Source of the DNA: Bacillus gobiensis
Lineage (GTDB): Bacteria > Bacillota > Bacilli > Bacillales > Bacillaceae
Direction of reading: 5' to 3'
NCBI RefSeq assembly: GCF_001278705.1
Contig: NZ_CP012600.1
Location: forward strand, 1,178,190 to 1,242,189
DNA: 64,000 nucleotides
The notes under the pieces are model-generated. The model was not told the DNA's origin and made no database searches. It was given only the letters and a program-made list of their open reading frames with translations. Below, in pieces: positions 26,494-38,200 of the stretch. Numbering within the stretch: the stretch's first letter is position 1; each line of letters starts with the position of its first letter. The position numbers and the translations under genes are program-made.

Positions 26494-29400
26494 CATGCCA
26501 GAAACAAACGGGATGGAGATCGCGATTATCGGGATGTCCTGCCGGTTTCCCGGCGGACAGACGATCGGCGAATTTTGGGAAAATTTGAAGCAAGGCAAAG
26601 AATCGGTTTCGATATTCTCTGATGAAGAGCTCTTGGAGGGAGGAATTGACCGGGAAACACTCCAAAACCCAAATTACGTAAAGGCGGGAGGGGCCATTAC
26701 TGGTACAGAATGGTTTGATATTGATTTATTTCAATATTCTCCCCGGGAAGCAGAAGTGATGGATCCCCAGCTGAAAATCTTGCATGAATGCGCTTGGGAA
26801 GCATTGGAGAATAGCGGCTACTCTTCGGATAATATGAACGGATTAGTCGGGACTTACATCGGGAGCTCGACGAACTTGTACTGGATGGATACGATTTACC
26901 GTCACGTGCAAGATTTCATTAAAGAAGCCGAGCTGTTAAATGGCTCACAATTTTTCAGTACAAGACTCTCCCACCAATTGAATTTGAAAGGGCCGAGCTA
27001 CACCGTTCAGACGGCATGTTCATCCTCATTGGTTGCTGTTCATTTGGCATGCCAGGCGCTTTTAAGCGGTGATTGCGATATGGCTTTAGCTGGAGGGGTC
27101 TCGCTAACATTGCCTGAGAAAAGGGGATATGTCTACCGGGACGGCATGATTCTTTCACCAGATGGACATTGCCGGCCATTTGATGCAAGTGCCAAAGGGA
27201 CTGTAAATGGCAATGGAGCCGGGCTCGTCGTTTTGAAACGGCTGGAGGATGCTGTTTCTGACGGGGATTCGATTTATGCTGTCGTGAAAGGATCCGCTAT
27301 AAATAATGATGGGTCGGATAAGGTGAGCTTTACAGCGCCAAGTGTGGAAGGACAAGCAAACGCAATCAAGGCAGCTCATTACATGGCAGAAGTAGAGCCT
27401 GAGAGTATTACGTACGTAGAGACCCATGGTACCGGCACGATGCTTGGAGATCCGATTGAGATTGAAGCGTTAAAGCTGGCATTTCACACAAAAAAACGAA
27501 GGTTTTGCGGTATTGGTTCAGTCAAAGCAAATATTGGGCATCTTGACAATGCCGCTGGAATCGCTGGTTTGATTAAAACGGCCGCTGCTTTGAAACACCG
27601 GATGATTCCTCCAAGTATTAACTTTGAAAAACCGAATGAAAAAATTGATTTTGAGAACAGCCCGTTTTACGTGAATGATAAATTGACAGAGTGGAAAAAC
27701 CCCGAGTTTCCTTTAAGAGCCGGAGTAAGTTCTTTCGGGATGGGAGGAACTAATGCCCATGTCGTACTTGAGGAAGCTCCGGAAAGAGAGGCATCAGGAG
27801 GGAGCAGAAGATATCAACTGCTTGCTTTTTCCGCACAAACAGAAAAATCTCTTGACGAACAGTCGAAAAGGCTGGCTCGTTATTTGAAAGATCATGCTGA
27901 TGTGAATCTGGCAGACGTGTCCTATACGCTTTTAAACGGCAGAAAACGGTTAAACTATCGAAGCATGGTAGCGGTTTCTAATATTGAGGAAGCGAAGCGT
28001 GAACTTCTCAAATCTAATCCTGTTCATCGTTTTGGAAACGACGCACCGAGCAAGCAGCTCATCTTTATGTTTCCAGGGCAAGGCGCACAATACATCAATA
28101 TGGGATTGGAATTGTACAGAGAAGAAAAAGTTTTTCGAAAACATGTCGATCAGTGTTTTCAAATTTTAAGTGAAATAAGCCAAATAGATTGGAAGGAAGT
28201 GTTATACCCGTCGGATCCAGTGGTGGAAGAGAGGGGAGAAATCAATCAAACATCCTACACCCAGCCTGCACTGTTCATTATTGAATACTCCTTAGCAAAA
28301 ACGTTAATGGAATGGGGGATTACTCCCGATGGCATGATTGGTCACAGCATTGGCGAGTATGTAGCTGCTTGCTTGTCCGGGGTATTTCCACTAAAAGACG
28401 CACTAACACTTGTTCTTGAACGAGCGGGTCTAATGCAGCAATTACCCCAAGGAAGAATGGTAAGTGTCATGGCTTCAGAACATGAAGTTTTACCGTTTAT
28501 GAGTGCGGGTTTATCGATTGCAGCTGTGAATGGTCCATTATCTTGCGTTATTTCAGGCTCTCATGAAGAGATTTCTCGTTTTGAAGCAAAACTTGCTCGT
28601 GAAGGCTATTCCTGTAAAAGCCTATCAACCTCCCATGCATTTCATTCAGCTATGATGGATCCAATCTTAGCTGCTTATCGAGAAAAGTTAAAAGAAATCG
28701 AATTTTGCCAGCCGGAAATACCGTATCTATCGAATGTGACCGGCGAGTGGATTACTGCAAGCCAAGCAACAAGTCCTGAATATTGGGTCCGTCATTTGCG
28801 GCATACTGTAAGGTTTTATGACGGTATCCAGCAGCTCATAACTAATGCTGAAAACCTTTTTGTAGAAGTCGGTCCGGGCAGAATATTAAGTTCTCTCATT
28901 AGACAGCAAATCCAAGAAGAATCTTCACAGGTAATTGTCAACACAGTGCGTCATTTTAGAGAAAGCGTCGATGATGATAAATTTTTGCTCCAATCGATCG
29001 GCAAACTTTATATCCATAACGTGAAAATTGACTGGGCAAGCTTTTTTTCAAATGAAATTAGACATCGTATTCCACTGCCTGCATATCCATTTGATCGAAA
29101 GTACTATAGTGTGAGCAAACGTTATCCCAGTAATGACAGGACGTCTGCTCCTCCAATGGAAGTCACAGCAGACTCGAAGCGAAGCCTTCCAGTTCAGGAT
29201 GAAAAAGAGCAAAAAGTACTTGAAGCCTTTAGAGACGTTACCGGGGTAAAACAAATACACGGGAATGATGATTTCTTTGAATTAGGCGGGAACTCCCTGA
29301 CGGCTGTCAATGTTGTTGCCAGGTTACAAAAGGAGTTTGACATCTCCATAAATGATCTATTTGAACATCCAAGAATTGATGATCTAGCTCAGAGCATTTC

Positions 29401-30712
29401 CTATAAAGCTGAGAAACATACAACAATTGATAAAGAAGCTTTAACAGATTACCTTACTGCCAGAAGGGATGGGCACCGGCTGGAAGAAGGGCGATTGCAG
29501 GAATTCGAAGAAACAAGACGTAGATATGAGGAGAGAAACAGAAGATATAAAGAAGCCGATCTTTCTTCTCAATTAACATATGAAAATATTCTTTTAACTG
29601 GTGCGACTGGATATTTGGGAGTTTATCTGCTCCGCGAGCTATTCATCCATTCAGCAGGTAATGTGCATATAATTGTCAGAAGCGGGAGTCAAATAGAAGC
29701 AGAAAACCGTGTAATCGAAAAAATCCGCGATTATTTTGGGCAAGATTTTTATGATGAATACCGAGAAAGAATGTTTGTATACTGCGGAGACCTCGCTAAG
29801 CCGGACTTGGGCCTGGATCGAACCATGTATCAATATCTTAGCCATACGATCCAATGCATCATTCATTCAGCCGGCGATGTGAGTCATTATGGAAACTATG
29901 CCAAATCCTTTGCGGCAAATGTTTCGGCAACGAGAAATATAATAGAATTTTCGCTTACGGGAGCTAAAAAAGATCTGAACCATATTTCCACACTGGCTGT
30001 AGCTTCTGGCAGGGTGAAGAAGCAAAAAGATATCTTATATACGGAATATGATCATGATTTGGGACAAATGATTGAAAACCACTATCCTAAAACAAAACTG
30101 GAAGCTGAAAAGCTCGTTGTTGAGGCAAGGAAAAAAGGCGTAAATAGCAACATTTTCCGTGTGGGAAATATCGTTTTTGATTCTAAATCAGGAAGATTTC
30201 AAGAAAACATCGAGCAAAACGCTTTATACACGATGATGAAATCTTACATAGAGATCGGCGTCGTGCCAGAAATGGAAAAAGATACGGATTTTACATGCGT
30301 AGACGATGTTAGCCGGGTCATTATCTGTCTCTTTGATAAAGAAGAGCTAAAAAATGAAACGCACCATATTTATAATCCCGATCATGTAAGTTTAGCCGAT
30401 CTTCTAACGATTCCAGACTTAAATCTGAATGTAACAAAAACGTCACTCGAGAAATTTATAGATTACATCTTTGATGAAAAGCAAATGAATCGTTTTGCAT
30501 CTGAAATTTATCATCTGCAGTTGCATAGTGTAGGTGATGGACAGGCTGTTTTTGGACATGCCGAGCAAACCGTGTTCCATATTACTGCTGAGAAGACAAA
30601 TCTATTGCTTAAAAGAATGGGTTTTGAATGGAATAAAATTAGCAGTCCGTTGGTTAGAAAAATGATCGAGTATGGTCAGCAGGTGGAGTTTTTCAATAAA
30701 TCTGTCCGATAA
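26483..30712 (+). CDS. Type I PKS module KS-AT-T with terminal thioester reductase
   Basis: 1409 residues. KS: active-site Cys in TACSSS (about 179), His in HGTGT (about 315) and NIGHLDNA (about 352). AT: GHSIGE (about 620) and HAFHS (about 718), the signature of malonyl-CoA selection. T: ELGGNSLTA (about 933). Reductase: TGATGYLG (about 1038) for NAD(P)H and YPKTK (about 1200) as the catalytic Y-x3-K. There is no KR, DH or ER, so the beta-carbonyl should stay. A reductase of this type releases the chain as aldehyde or alcohol, so this protein is probably the last station of the line although it is second in gene order. The ATG lies inside the end of the previous gene. Confidence 0.93.
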   Translation: MDRSMPETNGMEIAIIGMSCRFPGGQTIGEFWENLKQGKESVSIFSDEELLEGGIDRETLQNPNYVKAGGAITGTEWFDIDLFQYSPREAEVMDPQLKILHECAWEALENSGYSSDNMNGLVGTYIGSSTNLYWMDTIYRHVQDFIKEAELLNGSQFFSTRLSHQLNLKGPSYTVQTACSSSLVAVHLACQALLSGDCDMALAGGVSLTLPEKRGYVYRDGMILSPDGHCRPFDASAKGTVNGNGAGLVVLKRLEDAVSDGDSIYAVVKGSAINNDGSDKVSFTAPSVEGQANAIKAAHYMAEVEPESITYVETHGTGTMLGDPIEIEALKLAFHTKKRRFCGIGSVKANIGHLDNAAGIAGLIKTAAALKHRMIPPSINFEKPNEKIDFENSPFYVNDKLTEWKNPEFPLRAGVSSFGMGGTNAHVVLEEAPEREASGGSRRYQLLAFSAQTEKSLDEQSKRLARYLKDHADVNLADVSYTLLNGRKRLNYRSMVAVSNIEEAKRELLKSNPVHRFGNDAPSKQLIFMFPGQGAQYINMGLELYREEKVFRKHVDQCFQILSEISQIDWKEVLYPSDPVVEERGEINQTSYTQPALFIIEYSLAKTLMEWGITPDGMIGHSIGEYVAACLSGVFPLKDALTLVLERAGLMQQLPQGRMVSVMASEHEVLPFMSAGLSIAAVNGPLSCVISGSHEEISRFEAKLAREGYSCKSLSTSHAFHSAMMDPILAAYREKLKEIEFCQPEIPYLSNVTGEWITASQATSPEYWVRHLRHTVRFYDGIQQLITNAENLFVEVGPGRILSSLIRQQIQEESSQVIVNTVRHFRESVDDDKFLLQSIGKLYIHNVKIDWASFFSNEIRHRIPLPAYPFDRKYYSVSKRYPSNDRTSAPPMEVTADSKRSLPVQDEKEQKVLEAFRDVTGVKQIHGNDDFFELGGNSLTAVNVVARLQKEFDISINDLFEHPRIDDLAQSISYKAEKHTTIDKEALTDYLTARRDGHRLEEGRLQEFEETRRRYEERNRRYKEADLSSQLTYENILLTGATGYLGVYLLRELFIHSAGNVHIIVRSGSQIEAENRVIEKIRDYFGQDFYDEYRERMFVYCGDLAKPDLGLDRTMYQYLSHTIQCIIHSAGDVSHYGNYAKSFAANVSATRNIIEFSLTGAKKDLNHISTLAVASGRVKKQKDILYTEYDHDLGQMIENHYPKTKLEAEKLVVEARKKGVNSNIFRVGNIVFDSKSGRFQENIEQNALYTMMKSYIEIGVVPEMEKDTDFTCVDDVSRVIICLFDKEELKNETHHIYNPDHVSLADLLTIPDLNLNVTKTSLEKFIDYIFDEKQMNRFASEIYHLQLHSVGDGQAVFGHAEQTVFHITAEKTNLLLKRMGFEWNKISSPLVRKMIEYGQQVEFFNKSVR

Positions 30713-30724
30713 AGTGGTGATGAT

Positions 30725-33700
30725 TTGAATCAGAAAGAATGTTTTTCACTAACTCATCCGCAAAAGAGAATTTGGTATATGGAGAACATCAACCCTGGTG
30801 AACCGCTGCATAATATTGGCGGTATCGTAGGGATCAAAGGGAATGTCGATTTTACCGTTCTAGAAGAAGCGATTAATCTTTTTATTAAAAGCAACGATGG
30901 TATCAGACATCACATCGTTGAAGCAGATGGGAACGTCCGGCAATATGTCGAAGAGTACCGCAAGTTTCATGTTCGGCATGTCGAATTTTCCTGCCGGGAA
31001 GATATGGACGTATGGGTACGTCAGGAAGCAGGGAAACCATTTCCCCTTTATGAAAGCAATCTCTTTGATTTTGCTTTCTTTACGATTCGCAACTCAGGCG
31101 TCGGCGGATACTTTGTTAAGGTGCATCATATGATTTCAGATGGCTGGTCTATGAATCTATTAACGGAACAGATTTGCAATACGTATATGAAGCGGTTGAA
31201 TGGAGAGAGAATAGCAGATCAACAAAGGGAGTCTTATTTCAGTTATTTGAAAAAGGAAGAGGCATATGCAGCATCCAAGCGTTTTGAAAAAAATAAACAA
31301 TTTTGGAACGAAAAATTCAGCGTCCTTCCTGAATCTCTCAAAAGCGAACTCGTTTGTGCAGATGGGAAGCGAAAGACTTTTCGTTTATCTGACAGCCAGT
31401 CAAACGCAATCAAACAATTTGCTGCCGATCATCAAGTGTCTGTCTATGCTTTTTTTGTCGCTCTGTATTCGATCTATCTTCATAAAGCAACAATGCAGGA
31501 TGAATTAATTATTGGAATGCCGGTGTTTAACCGATCGGGAAAAGTAGAGAAAAATATATTTGGAATGTTTACGAGTACGATGCCATTTCGGTACCGTACC
31601 GATGTTGACGTATCGGTTCGGGAAATGGTCCAAACGATTCATCAAGAGTTGCTGCGCTGTTATTTCCATCAAAAATATCCTTACGAGTTGCTAATACAAG
31701 ATTTGGGATTGAAGCAAAGAGGCTTAGGTGATTTGTTTGATACATGCATCAATTATTACAACACGAGCCTTCCGAATAAACTTGATGGCAGCCCAATCGA
31801 AAATGAAGAATTTTATAACGGCAAGCAAATCTATTCTCTGCAGGTGATTGTCCGAGAGTGGTCAAGATCTGGAGGATTTGATTTAGATTTCGATTATAAG
31901 GTCCAAACATTTAATGAACATCAGATCGACCACATGTATCTTAGCTTCACTCACATCATTGACCAAATCCTCAAGTTTCCTAATCAATTGCTTAAGGAAA
32001 CGGAAATCATATCAGAAAAACTAAAAAATGAGCTGCTAGATGACTTCAATCGAACAGATACCGATTACCAAAAGGAGAAGACCATTCACCAGCTTTTTGA
32101 AGAACAAGCCGAAAAAACTCCGAACAAAGCAGCTTTAATCTTAGAAAATGAACAGCTGACCTATCGGGAATTAAATGAAAAATCGAATCAATTGGCAAGG
32201 TACCTGATAAAGAAAAAGGTACAAAAAGGCACAATTGTCGGTATTTCAACGAAGCACTCGATTGAAACGATCATAGGAATTCTAGGGATTCTGAAGGCAG
32301 GAGCGGCGTATGTACCGATCGATCCGGATTATCCTTCGGACCGTATCCATTATATGCTGCAAGATTCAGGCATCTCTATCCTGTTATGTAACCTAGATCG
32401 TTCATTGTTTCCATATCATATCGAGGTTATCGAACTGAACTCGGCAGATATCTATAAGGGTGACTCTTCGAAACTCCATGTTCTAAGTGATCCAACTGAT
32501 CTCGCCTATATTATTTACACATCAGGATCAACTGGTAAGCCAAAGGGTGTGATGATTGAGCATCAAGGATTGGTAAATTATATTTGTTGGGCGAAAAAAG
32601 AATATGTGGGCACAAGTGAAAATGAAATCTTTCCTTTCTATTCATCTTTGGCATTTGACCTTACGGTTACATCGATATTCGTGCCATTAATCAGCGGAAA
32701 TAAGATTGTTATTTATCCTGCAGATGATAACCAATACGTTCTTTATAAAATCATTAGGGAAAAACTATCCACCATTATCAAATTAACACCTTCTCATTTA
32801 TCTCTCTTACAAGATACAGCATACGACAGCAGCACGATTCACACATTTATCGTTGGCGGGGAAGATTTAAGTGTAAGTCTTGCAAAACGAATCCAGAATC
32901 GGTTTGGCAGACATATAAAAATTTTTAATGAATACGGACCGACAGAAACAGTTGTTGGGTGTATGATTCATCAATTTGATGCTGAAAAGGATACAGGCTC
33001 ATCCGTGCCGATTGGCAGACCGATACAGAATACGAAGATTTATCTATTGGATGCTGACCTTCAGCCGCTTCCCGTTGGTGCTGTCGGTGAAATCTTTATT
33101 TCCGGAGACGGAGTTTCAAGGGGGTATCTCAACAAACCTGAGTTAACACAAGAAAAATTCTTTAAGAATCCATATTCAATAGGCGAGCGTATATACCGAT
33201 CTGGTGATTTAGCGCGATTTGTCGATGAGAACAAGATTGAATACGCGGGAAGAATTGATCATCAAATAAAAATTCGCGGATACCGGATTGAACGAAGCGA
33301 AATTGAAAATAACCTTCGCAGCCATCCGAGCATCAGGGACGCAATCGTAATCGATCGGGAAAATAATGGAGGAAATCGATCTCTTTTTGCATATTATACG
33401 GAAAAACAAAAGGTGGATGTGCCTGAGATCATCCGTTATTTAAAAGATCGATTACCATCTTATATGATTCCTTCCTTTTTTGTTCCATTAAAGGAAATTC
33501 CGCTGACAATCAACGCAAAAGTGAATAAAGAAGCATTGCCAGATCCAGAGATTACAAGGTGGGGCGATCCTGATAGCGAGATAGAGGAAAATTTGGCATC
33601 CGTTTTACGAGATGTGTTAGGTGTTGACCAGGTAGGGATGCAGGATAATTTTTACCATTTAGGCGGAGATTCAATTAAGGCAATTCAGATGGCATCAATG

Positions 33701-35197
33701 CTGAGTGATAAAGGACTTCGTCTAAAAACAAAAGATATTTTGGCCAATCCGGTCATCGAAGATATGACGATGTTTATGGAAAAAAGTGATAACAAAATGA
33801 GCGAAAGCAGTAATGCACCGTGCAGCGGAGTCATTCAGCCGCTTCCATCTGCGTCTTGGTTTTTTTCTCAAAATTTAGACAACATCAACCATTATACGCA
33901 GTCTGTGTTATTAAAAGTCACAGATGATATAAACATAGAATTACTTGAATCGGCCCTGCGATTATTGATAGGCCGCCATGATGCTTTCCGGCTGAATTAT
34001 CGAAAGGAAACAAAAGAATTGTATTTCAACGAAAGCGGTTTCGATCAAAAAATTGAATTGAAAAGCTTTGATCTATCAAACGATCCTGACTCGGAGCAGT
34101 TTAAGCGAATAGAAGACATTGGTGAAATGCTAAAAGCGAGCTTTCGAATTGAACATGATCTTCTTCTGAAAGCATGCATGTTCGATTTGGGCAGTAAAGG
34201 AAAACGAGTTTTCCTAACGGCACACCACTTAGCTGTCGATGGAATTTCCTGGCGAATTATTCTGGAAGATTTAAACCGAATCTATGAGCAAATGGAAGAA
34301 CAGAGAGAAGTTTACCTGCCGCCAAAAACCGATTCCATAAAGCAGTGGGCAATGGAGCTCCAAACCTTCAGCAAACGAATTTCGGACAAGGAGAAACAAT
34401 ATTGGCGAGATGTTTATCGTCACCAAAATGAAACAATCACTGATTTTGATTTAGGACAAGACCGTCTCGAGAGTTGTGAGTCAATGGTTCTGATGTTATC
34501 AGAAGAAGAAACGACGGACCTTTTGCAAAAAGCAAACGAAGCCTACCTGACCAAAGCAGATGAATTAATGATCATTGCGCTATCAATTGTTACCAGTGAC
34601 TTCTTCAAAAAAAATCAAGTTCTTCTTGAAATTGAAGGTCATGGACGTGAGGATTTGGGGAATGAAATCGATGTTTCAAGAACGGTTGGGTGGTTTACCA
34701 GTTTATATCCGGTTCTGTTGAAGGTGGAAGAGACAGACCTGTCTCATCAGATCAAACAAGGAAAAGAGCAATTGCGCCAGATTCCTAGTAAAGGCTTGAG
34801 CCATGGTGTGATGAAGTATCTTGCGGGTGATTTGCCGGGTGACAATCATAAATATATCCGTTTTAACTATCTCGGTGATTTTCATGCCTCCTTTTCGAGT
34901 GGTCTCTTTGAATTTGCAGAGGAATACACGGGAAGAGAGAGCAGCCATACAAATGAACTGGATTGTTTGATCGATATCATAGCATACATGGTGAATGGGA
35001 AGCTGAGATTTTCTTTGACATACAGCCAAAACAAGTTTAAACGGGAATCGATTTCTCAGTTTGCAAAGGCCTATATGAATCAAATGAGAGACGTGATCCT
35101 GCACTGCTGCCAGAGGAATCATGCTGAATTTACGCCATCTGATTTTGAAGCTGCTAACCTCTCGAGTGAAGATCTTGAAAATATTTTTAGCGAATGA
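30725..35197 (+). CDS. NRPS starter module C-A(Asn)-T-E
   Basis: 1490 residues: C (HHMISDG, about 134), A (about 441-945, YTSGSTGKPKG near 597), T (HLGGDSIKAI, about 978) and E (HHLAVDG about 1168, EGHGRE about 1304, RTVGWF about 1320). The A-domain code aligned by eye is D-L-T-K-I-G-E-V-G, the classical Asn code of Bacillus. With an N-terminal C domain and nothing before it, this should join a fatty acyl group to Asn and epimerise it to acyl-D-Asn. That is the cap used in zwittermicin, xenocoumacin and colibactin. The start is TTG at 30725 with GGTGAT upstream, 12 bp after the PKS stop. Confidence 0.93.
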   Translation: MNQKECFSLTHPQKRIWYMENINPGEPLHNIGGIVGIKGNVDFTVLEEAINLFIKSNDGIRHHIVEADGNVRQYVEEYRKFHVRHVEFSCREDMDVWVRQEAGKPFPLYESNLFDFAFFTIRNSGVGGYFVKVHHMISDGWSMNLLTEQICNTYMKRLNGERIADQQRESYFSYLKKEEAYAASKRFEKNKQFWNEKFSVLPESLKSELVCADGKRKTFRLSDSQSNAIKQFAADHQVSVYAFFVALYSIYLHKATMQDELIIGMPVFNRSGKVEKNIFGMFTSTMPFRYRTDVDVSVREMVQTIHQELLRCYFHQKYPYELLIQDLGLKQRGLGDLFDTCINYYNTSLPNKLDGSPIENEEFYNGKQIYSLQVIVREWSRSGGFDLDFDYKVQTFNEHQIDHMYLSFTHIIDQILKFPNQLLKETEIISEKLKNELLDDFNRTDTDYQKEKTIHQLFEEQAEKTPNKAALILENEQLTYRELNEKSNQLARYLIKKKVQKGTIVGISTKHSIETIIGILGILKAGAAYVPIDPDYPSDRIHYMLQDSGISILLCNLDRSLFPYHIEVIELNSADIYKGDSSKLHVLSDPTDLAYIIYTSGSTGKPKGVMIEHQGLVNYICWAKKEYVGTSENEIFPFYSSLAFDLTVTSIFVPLISGNKIVIYPADDNQYVLYKIIREKLSTIIKLTPSHLSLLQDTAYDSSTIHTFIVGGEDLSVSLAKRIQNRFGRHIKIFNEYGPTETVVGCMIHQFDAEKDTGSSVPIGRPIQNTKIYLLDADLQPLPVGAVGEIFISGDGVSRGYLNKPELTQEKFFKNPYSIGERIYRSGDLARFVDENKIEYAGRIDHQIKIRGYRIERSEIENNLRSHPSIRDAIVIDRENNGGNRSLFAYYTEKQKVDVPEIIRYLKDRLPSYMIPSFFVPLKEIPLTINAKVNKEALPDPEITRWGDPDSEIEENLASVLRDVLGVDQVGMQDNFYHLGGDSIKAIQMASMLSDKGLRLKTKDILANPVIEDMTMFMEKSDNKMSESSNAPCSGVIQPLPSASWFFSQNLDNINHYTQSVLLKVTDDINIELLESALRLLIGRHDAFRLNYRKETKELYFNESGFDQKIELKSFDLSNDPDSEQFKRIEDIGEMLKASFRIEHDLLLKACMFDLGSKGKRVFLTAHHLAVDGISWRIILEDLNRIYEQMEEQREVYLPPKTDSIKQWAMELQTFSKRISDKEKQYWRDVYRHQNETITDFDLGQDRLESCESMVLMLSEEETTDLLQKANEAYLTKADELMIIALSIVTSDFFKKNQVLLEIEGHGREDLGNEIDVSRTVGWFTSLYPVLLKVEETDLSHQIKQGKEQLRQIPSKGLSHGVMKYLAGDLPGDNHKYIRFNYLGDFHASFSSGLFEFAEEYTGRESSHTNELDCLIDIIAYMVNGKLRFSLTYSQNKFKRESISQFAKAYMNQMRDVILHCCQRNHAEFTPSDFEAANLSSEDLENIFSE

Positions 35198-35222
35198 TGC
35201 AGGAAGAGGAGCGAGTTCAGTC

Positions 35223-38200
35223 ATGAATCGAATAAAAATGGTTTTGATCGTCTTGGCGGTCATCGTACATGGACAGATGGCCTTCGGTATTCAACTGGCA
35301 AACGCAGAGGAGTCAAATTTGCCAGAAGGCTATGAAAAGCAGCTGGACGAAATGATCGAAAAGCAAATGCAAGAAAGCAAGATTCCGGGAATGTCGGTCG
35401 TCATAATGAAAGGCGATCAATCTGTCTATCAAAAGGGGTTCGGCTATTCGGATCTTAACTCAAATAAACGAGTGACGGAACGTACGTTATTTGAAATTGG
35501 TTCAAATACGAAGGCCTTTACAGGTCTTGCCATCTATCAGCTTGCCGAACAAGGCTTAATCGATTTAAATGAACCAATCAAATCGTATCTGCCGTGGTTT
35601 CATATGAAATACGAAGGAAATGAGAATGTTGATATCACAATCGAACAGCTGCTCCACCATACGAGTGGAATCCCGTTTCGTACGATTGGAGATATTCCGG
35701 CTGCAACAGGCAATGAAGCCCTTGAACAAACGGTTCGTAAGGTTGTGAACCAAAATCTGGAGAGTGATCCGGGAGAGCAATTCGATTATGCCAGTATGAA
35801 CTATGACATTCTCGGATTGGTCATACAGAAAGTGACGAATCAGTCCTATGAGAGCTACATTGAAAATCAGATTTTAAAACCATTTGAGATGGGTAATACC
35901 TATTTGTCCAGACAACAGGCGGCCCAACATGATATGGCTAAAGGCTATAAAATCAGCTTTTTACAGCCTAGAGAATATGATGCGCCGATGTATCGGGGAA
36001 ATATGCCGGCAGGTTATGTGATTTCCAATGCAGATGACATGGAAAAATGGCTTCGCATCCAGCTTGGTACGTATTCCTTACCAGAAAGTGAACAAGAAGC
36101 GGTTCAAAAAACGCATATCCCAAACAGATCTGTTGCCCCTTCTTCGGATGGTTCGTCCTATGCAGGAGGGTGGGAGGTATACCAAAGCGGATCCGGAGAG
36201 ATTTCTCACGCTGGAAGCAATCCCAATTTTTCCTCCTTTCTCGTATTTCGTCCTGAGGAAAAGCTGGGCGTGGCAGTTATGGCCAATATGAACTCCGATT
36301 ACACACAAGCTATTGGTCAGGGAATTATCGATTTCCTGATGGAAAAAGAACCTGTGACGGGTACAAGTGATATGTATAAAAGTGTCGATGCATTTTCGTT
36401 TACCGTTCTCTTGTTTTTGATTCCTTTTTCCTGTTTGACTCTCTATTTTATTTGCCGTACTATCGTTCAACTGTTTCAGAAAAAAAGGATGCTGGAAAAA
36501 AACAGACTGAAACGCATCGGCGTCCCGCTCATATCGTTTTTGTTCATCTTGATTGCAGCCTATGCGATCTATCAGATTCCGTCCGTTTTCTTTCCGGGTC
36601 TGACTTGGGATTTTGTTAACGTATGGGCGCCCGTTAGTATGAGTCTGGCAGCTTGGGTAACCTTAGCCGGCATTGTATTGTTTTGCTTTTATTTATCACT
36701 GATAACGATCTATCCGCAGGATAAAAAGAAGAACTTTTTCCCGCTCTTTGTGTTGAGTGTAACGAGCGGCTTTGGAAATGCGATGATCATTTTTATCATT
36801 AATGAGGCGTTAATCCGTGAAGCCCATTCAAACAGCAATCTGATTTTATACTTTGTCTTGGGAATCATTACATACGTATTGGCACAAAAGCTGGTTCGAA
36901 CACAATTAATTACCTTGACAAATAACCTGATTTATGAAAAACGGCTTTCGCTCATTGACAACATCCTGAATAACCCTTATGAGAAATTGGAACGGATGGA
37001 AACCGAAAAAATACAAACCACTTTAAATAATGATACGGAAGCGATCAGCAACCATGCTCCAACGATTATTACCGGTTTGACTGATTCAATTACACTTTTG
37101 TGCTGCTTGGTTTACCTCGGGGTCATTAATGTTTATGGGCTTCTTATATCAATTGGTGTCATTTTCATTGCGGCCGGTTTGTATTATCTTGCCGGACGGT
37201 CAGCGAATAAACTGTGGGAACAAACGAGAAACATCCAAAACACTTTTTTTCGGTACATTAACGACCTGATCGGCGGATATAAAGAGATCAGCATCGGAAC
37301 GCCAAAACGCCGTGAATTTAGGGAGGATTTGAAAGAAAGCTGCAGTGAATATAAGGACAAACGGATTCTGGGCGGGCTTAAATTTGCTAATGTATTTATT
37401 ATTGGTGAATTGCTTTTTGTCGTCGTCATCGGTGCTGTCACGTTCCTGTTCCCGATTCTTTTCAAAGACGTACAAAGCGAATTTTTGCAAAGCTATGTGT
37501 TTGTATTTCTTTATATGACCGGTCCGATTAACAGCATCCTGAATGCGATTCCCAATGCGATTCAAATGCGAATCAGTTGGAAGAGAATCAAGGCGTTTTC
37601 CAACGATCTATCTGATAGTAAAGTCCAAAAAGACGCACGCGATCCTCTCAAGCCTTCTTGGCCAATGGTCATGGAGCTTAGAGACATATCGTATCAATAT
37701 GACCGGGAAAACGGTGATTTTTTTCAGGTGGGACCGATCGATGTCCAAGTAAAATCGGGAGAAATCGTGTTTATTACGGGCGGGAACGGAAGCGGCAAAT
37801 CCACACTTGCCAAGTTAATAACTGGTCTGTATTCCCCTAAGAAAGGCAGCATATTCATTAACAATCAAAAGGTAAGGCCAGATGAGTTAGGTGACCTGTA
37901 TTCTGCCATTTTCAGCGACTACTACTTATTTTCAAAAGTATACGGAATCGATTGCAGCTCAAAAGAAGAAGAAATCAATTCCTATCTAAAAAGACTCGCT
38001 ATTCATGAGAAAGTGTACATACAAGATGGGAAGTTCAGTACGACAAAGCTTTCTACCGGGCAACGGAAAAGGCTTGCCCTGTTAATCAGTTACTTGGAAG
38101 ACAAACCTGTCCATCTTTTTGACGAATGGGCAGCAGATCAAGATCCTGAATTTAGACATTTTTTCTATATGGATCTATTGCCTGAGCTCAAAGCAAAAGG

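Noticed and set aside
26483..30712. Reductase domain as an internal ketoreductase
   Set aside because: It lies after the T domain at the C-terminus and has the extended-SDR pattern (TGATGYLG, Y-x3-K) of terminal thioester reductases.
34703..35263. 186-codon frame antisense to the Asn NRPS
   Set aside because: Shadow of the strongly supported NRPS and peptidase genes.
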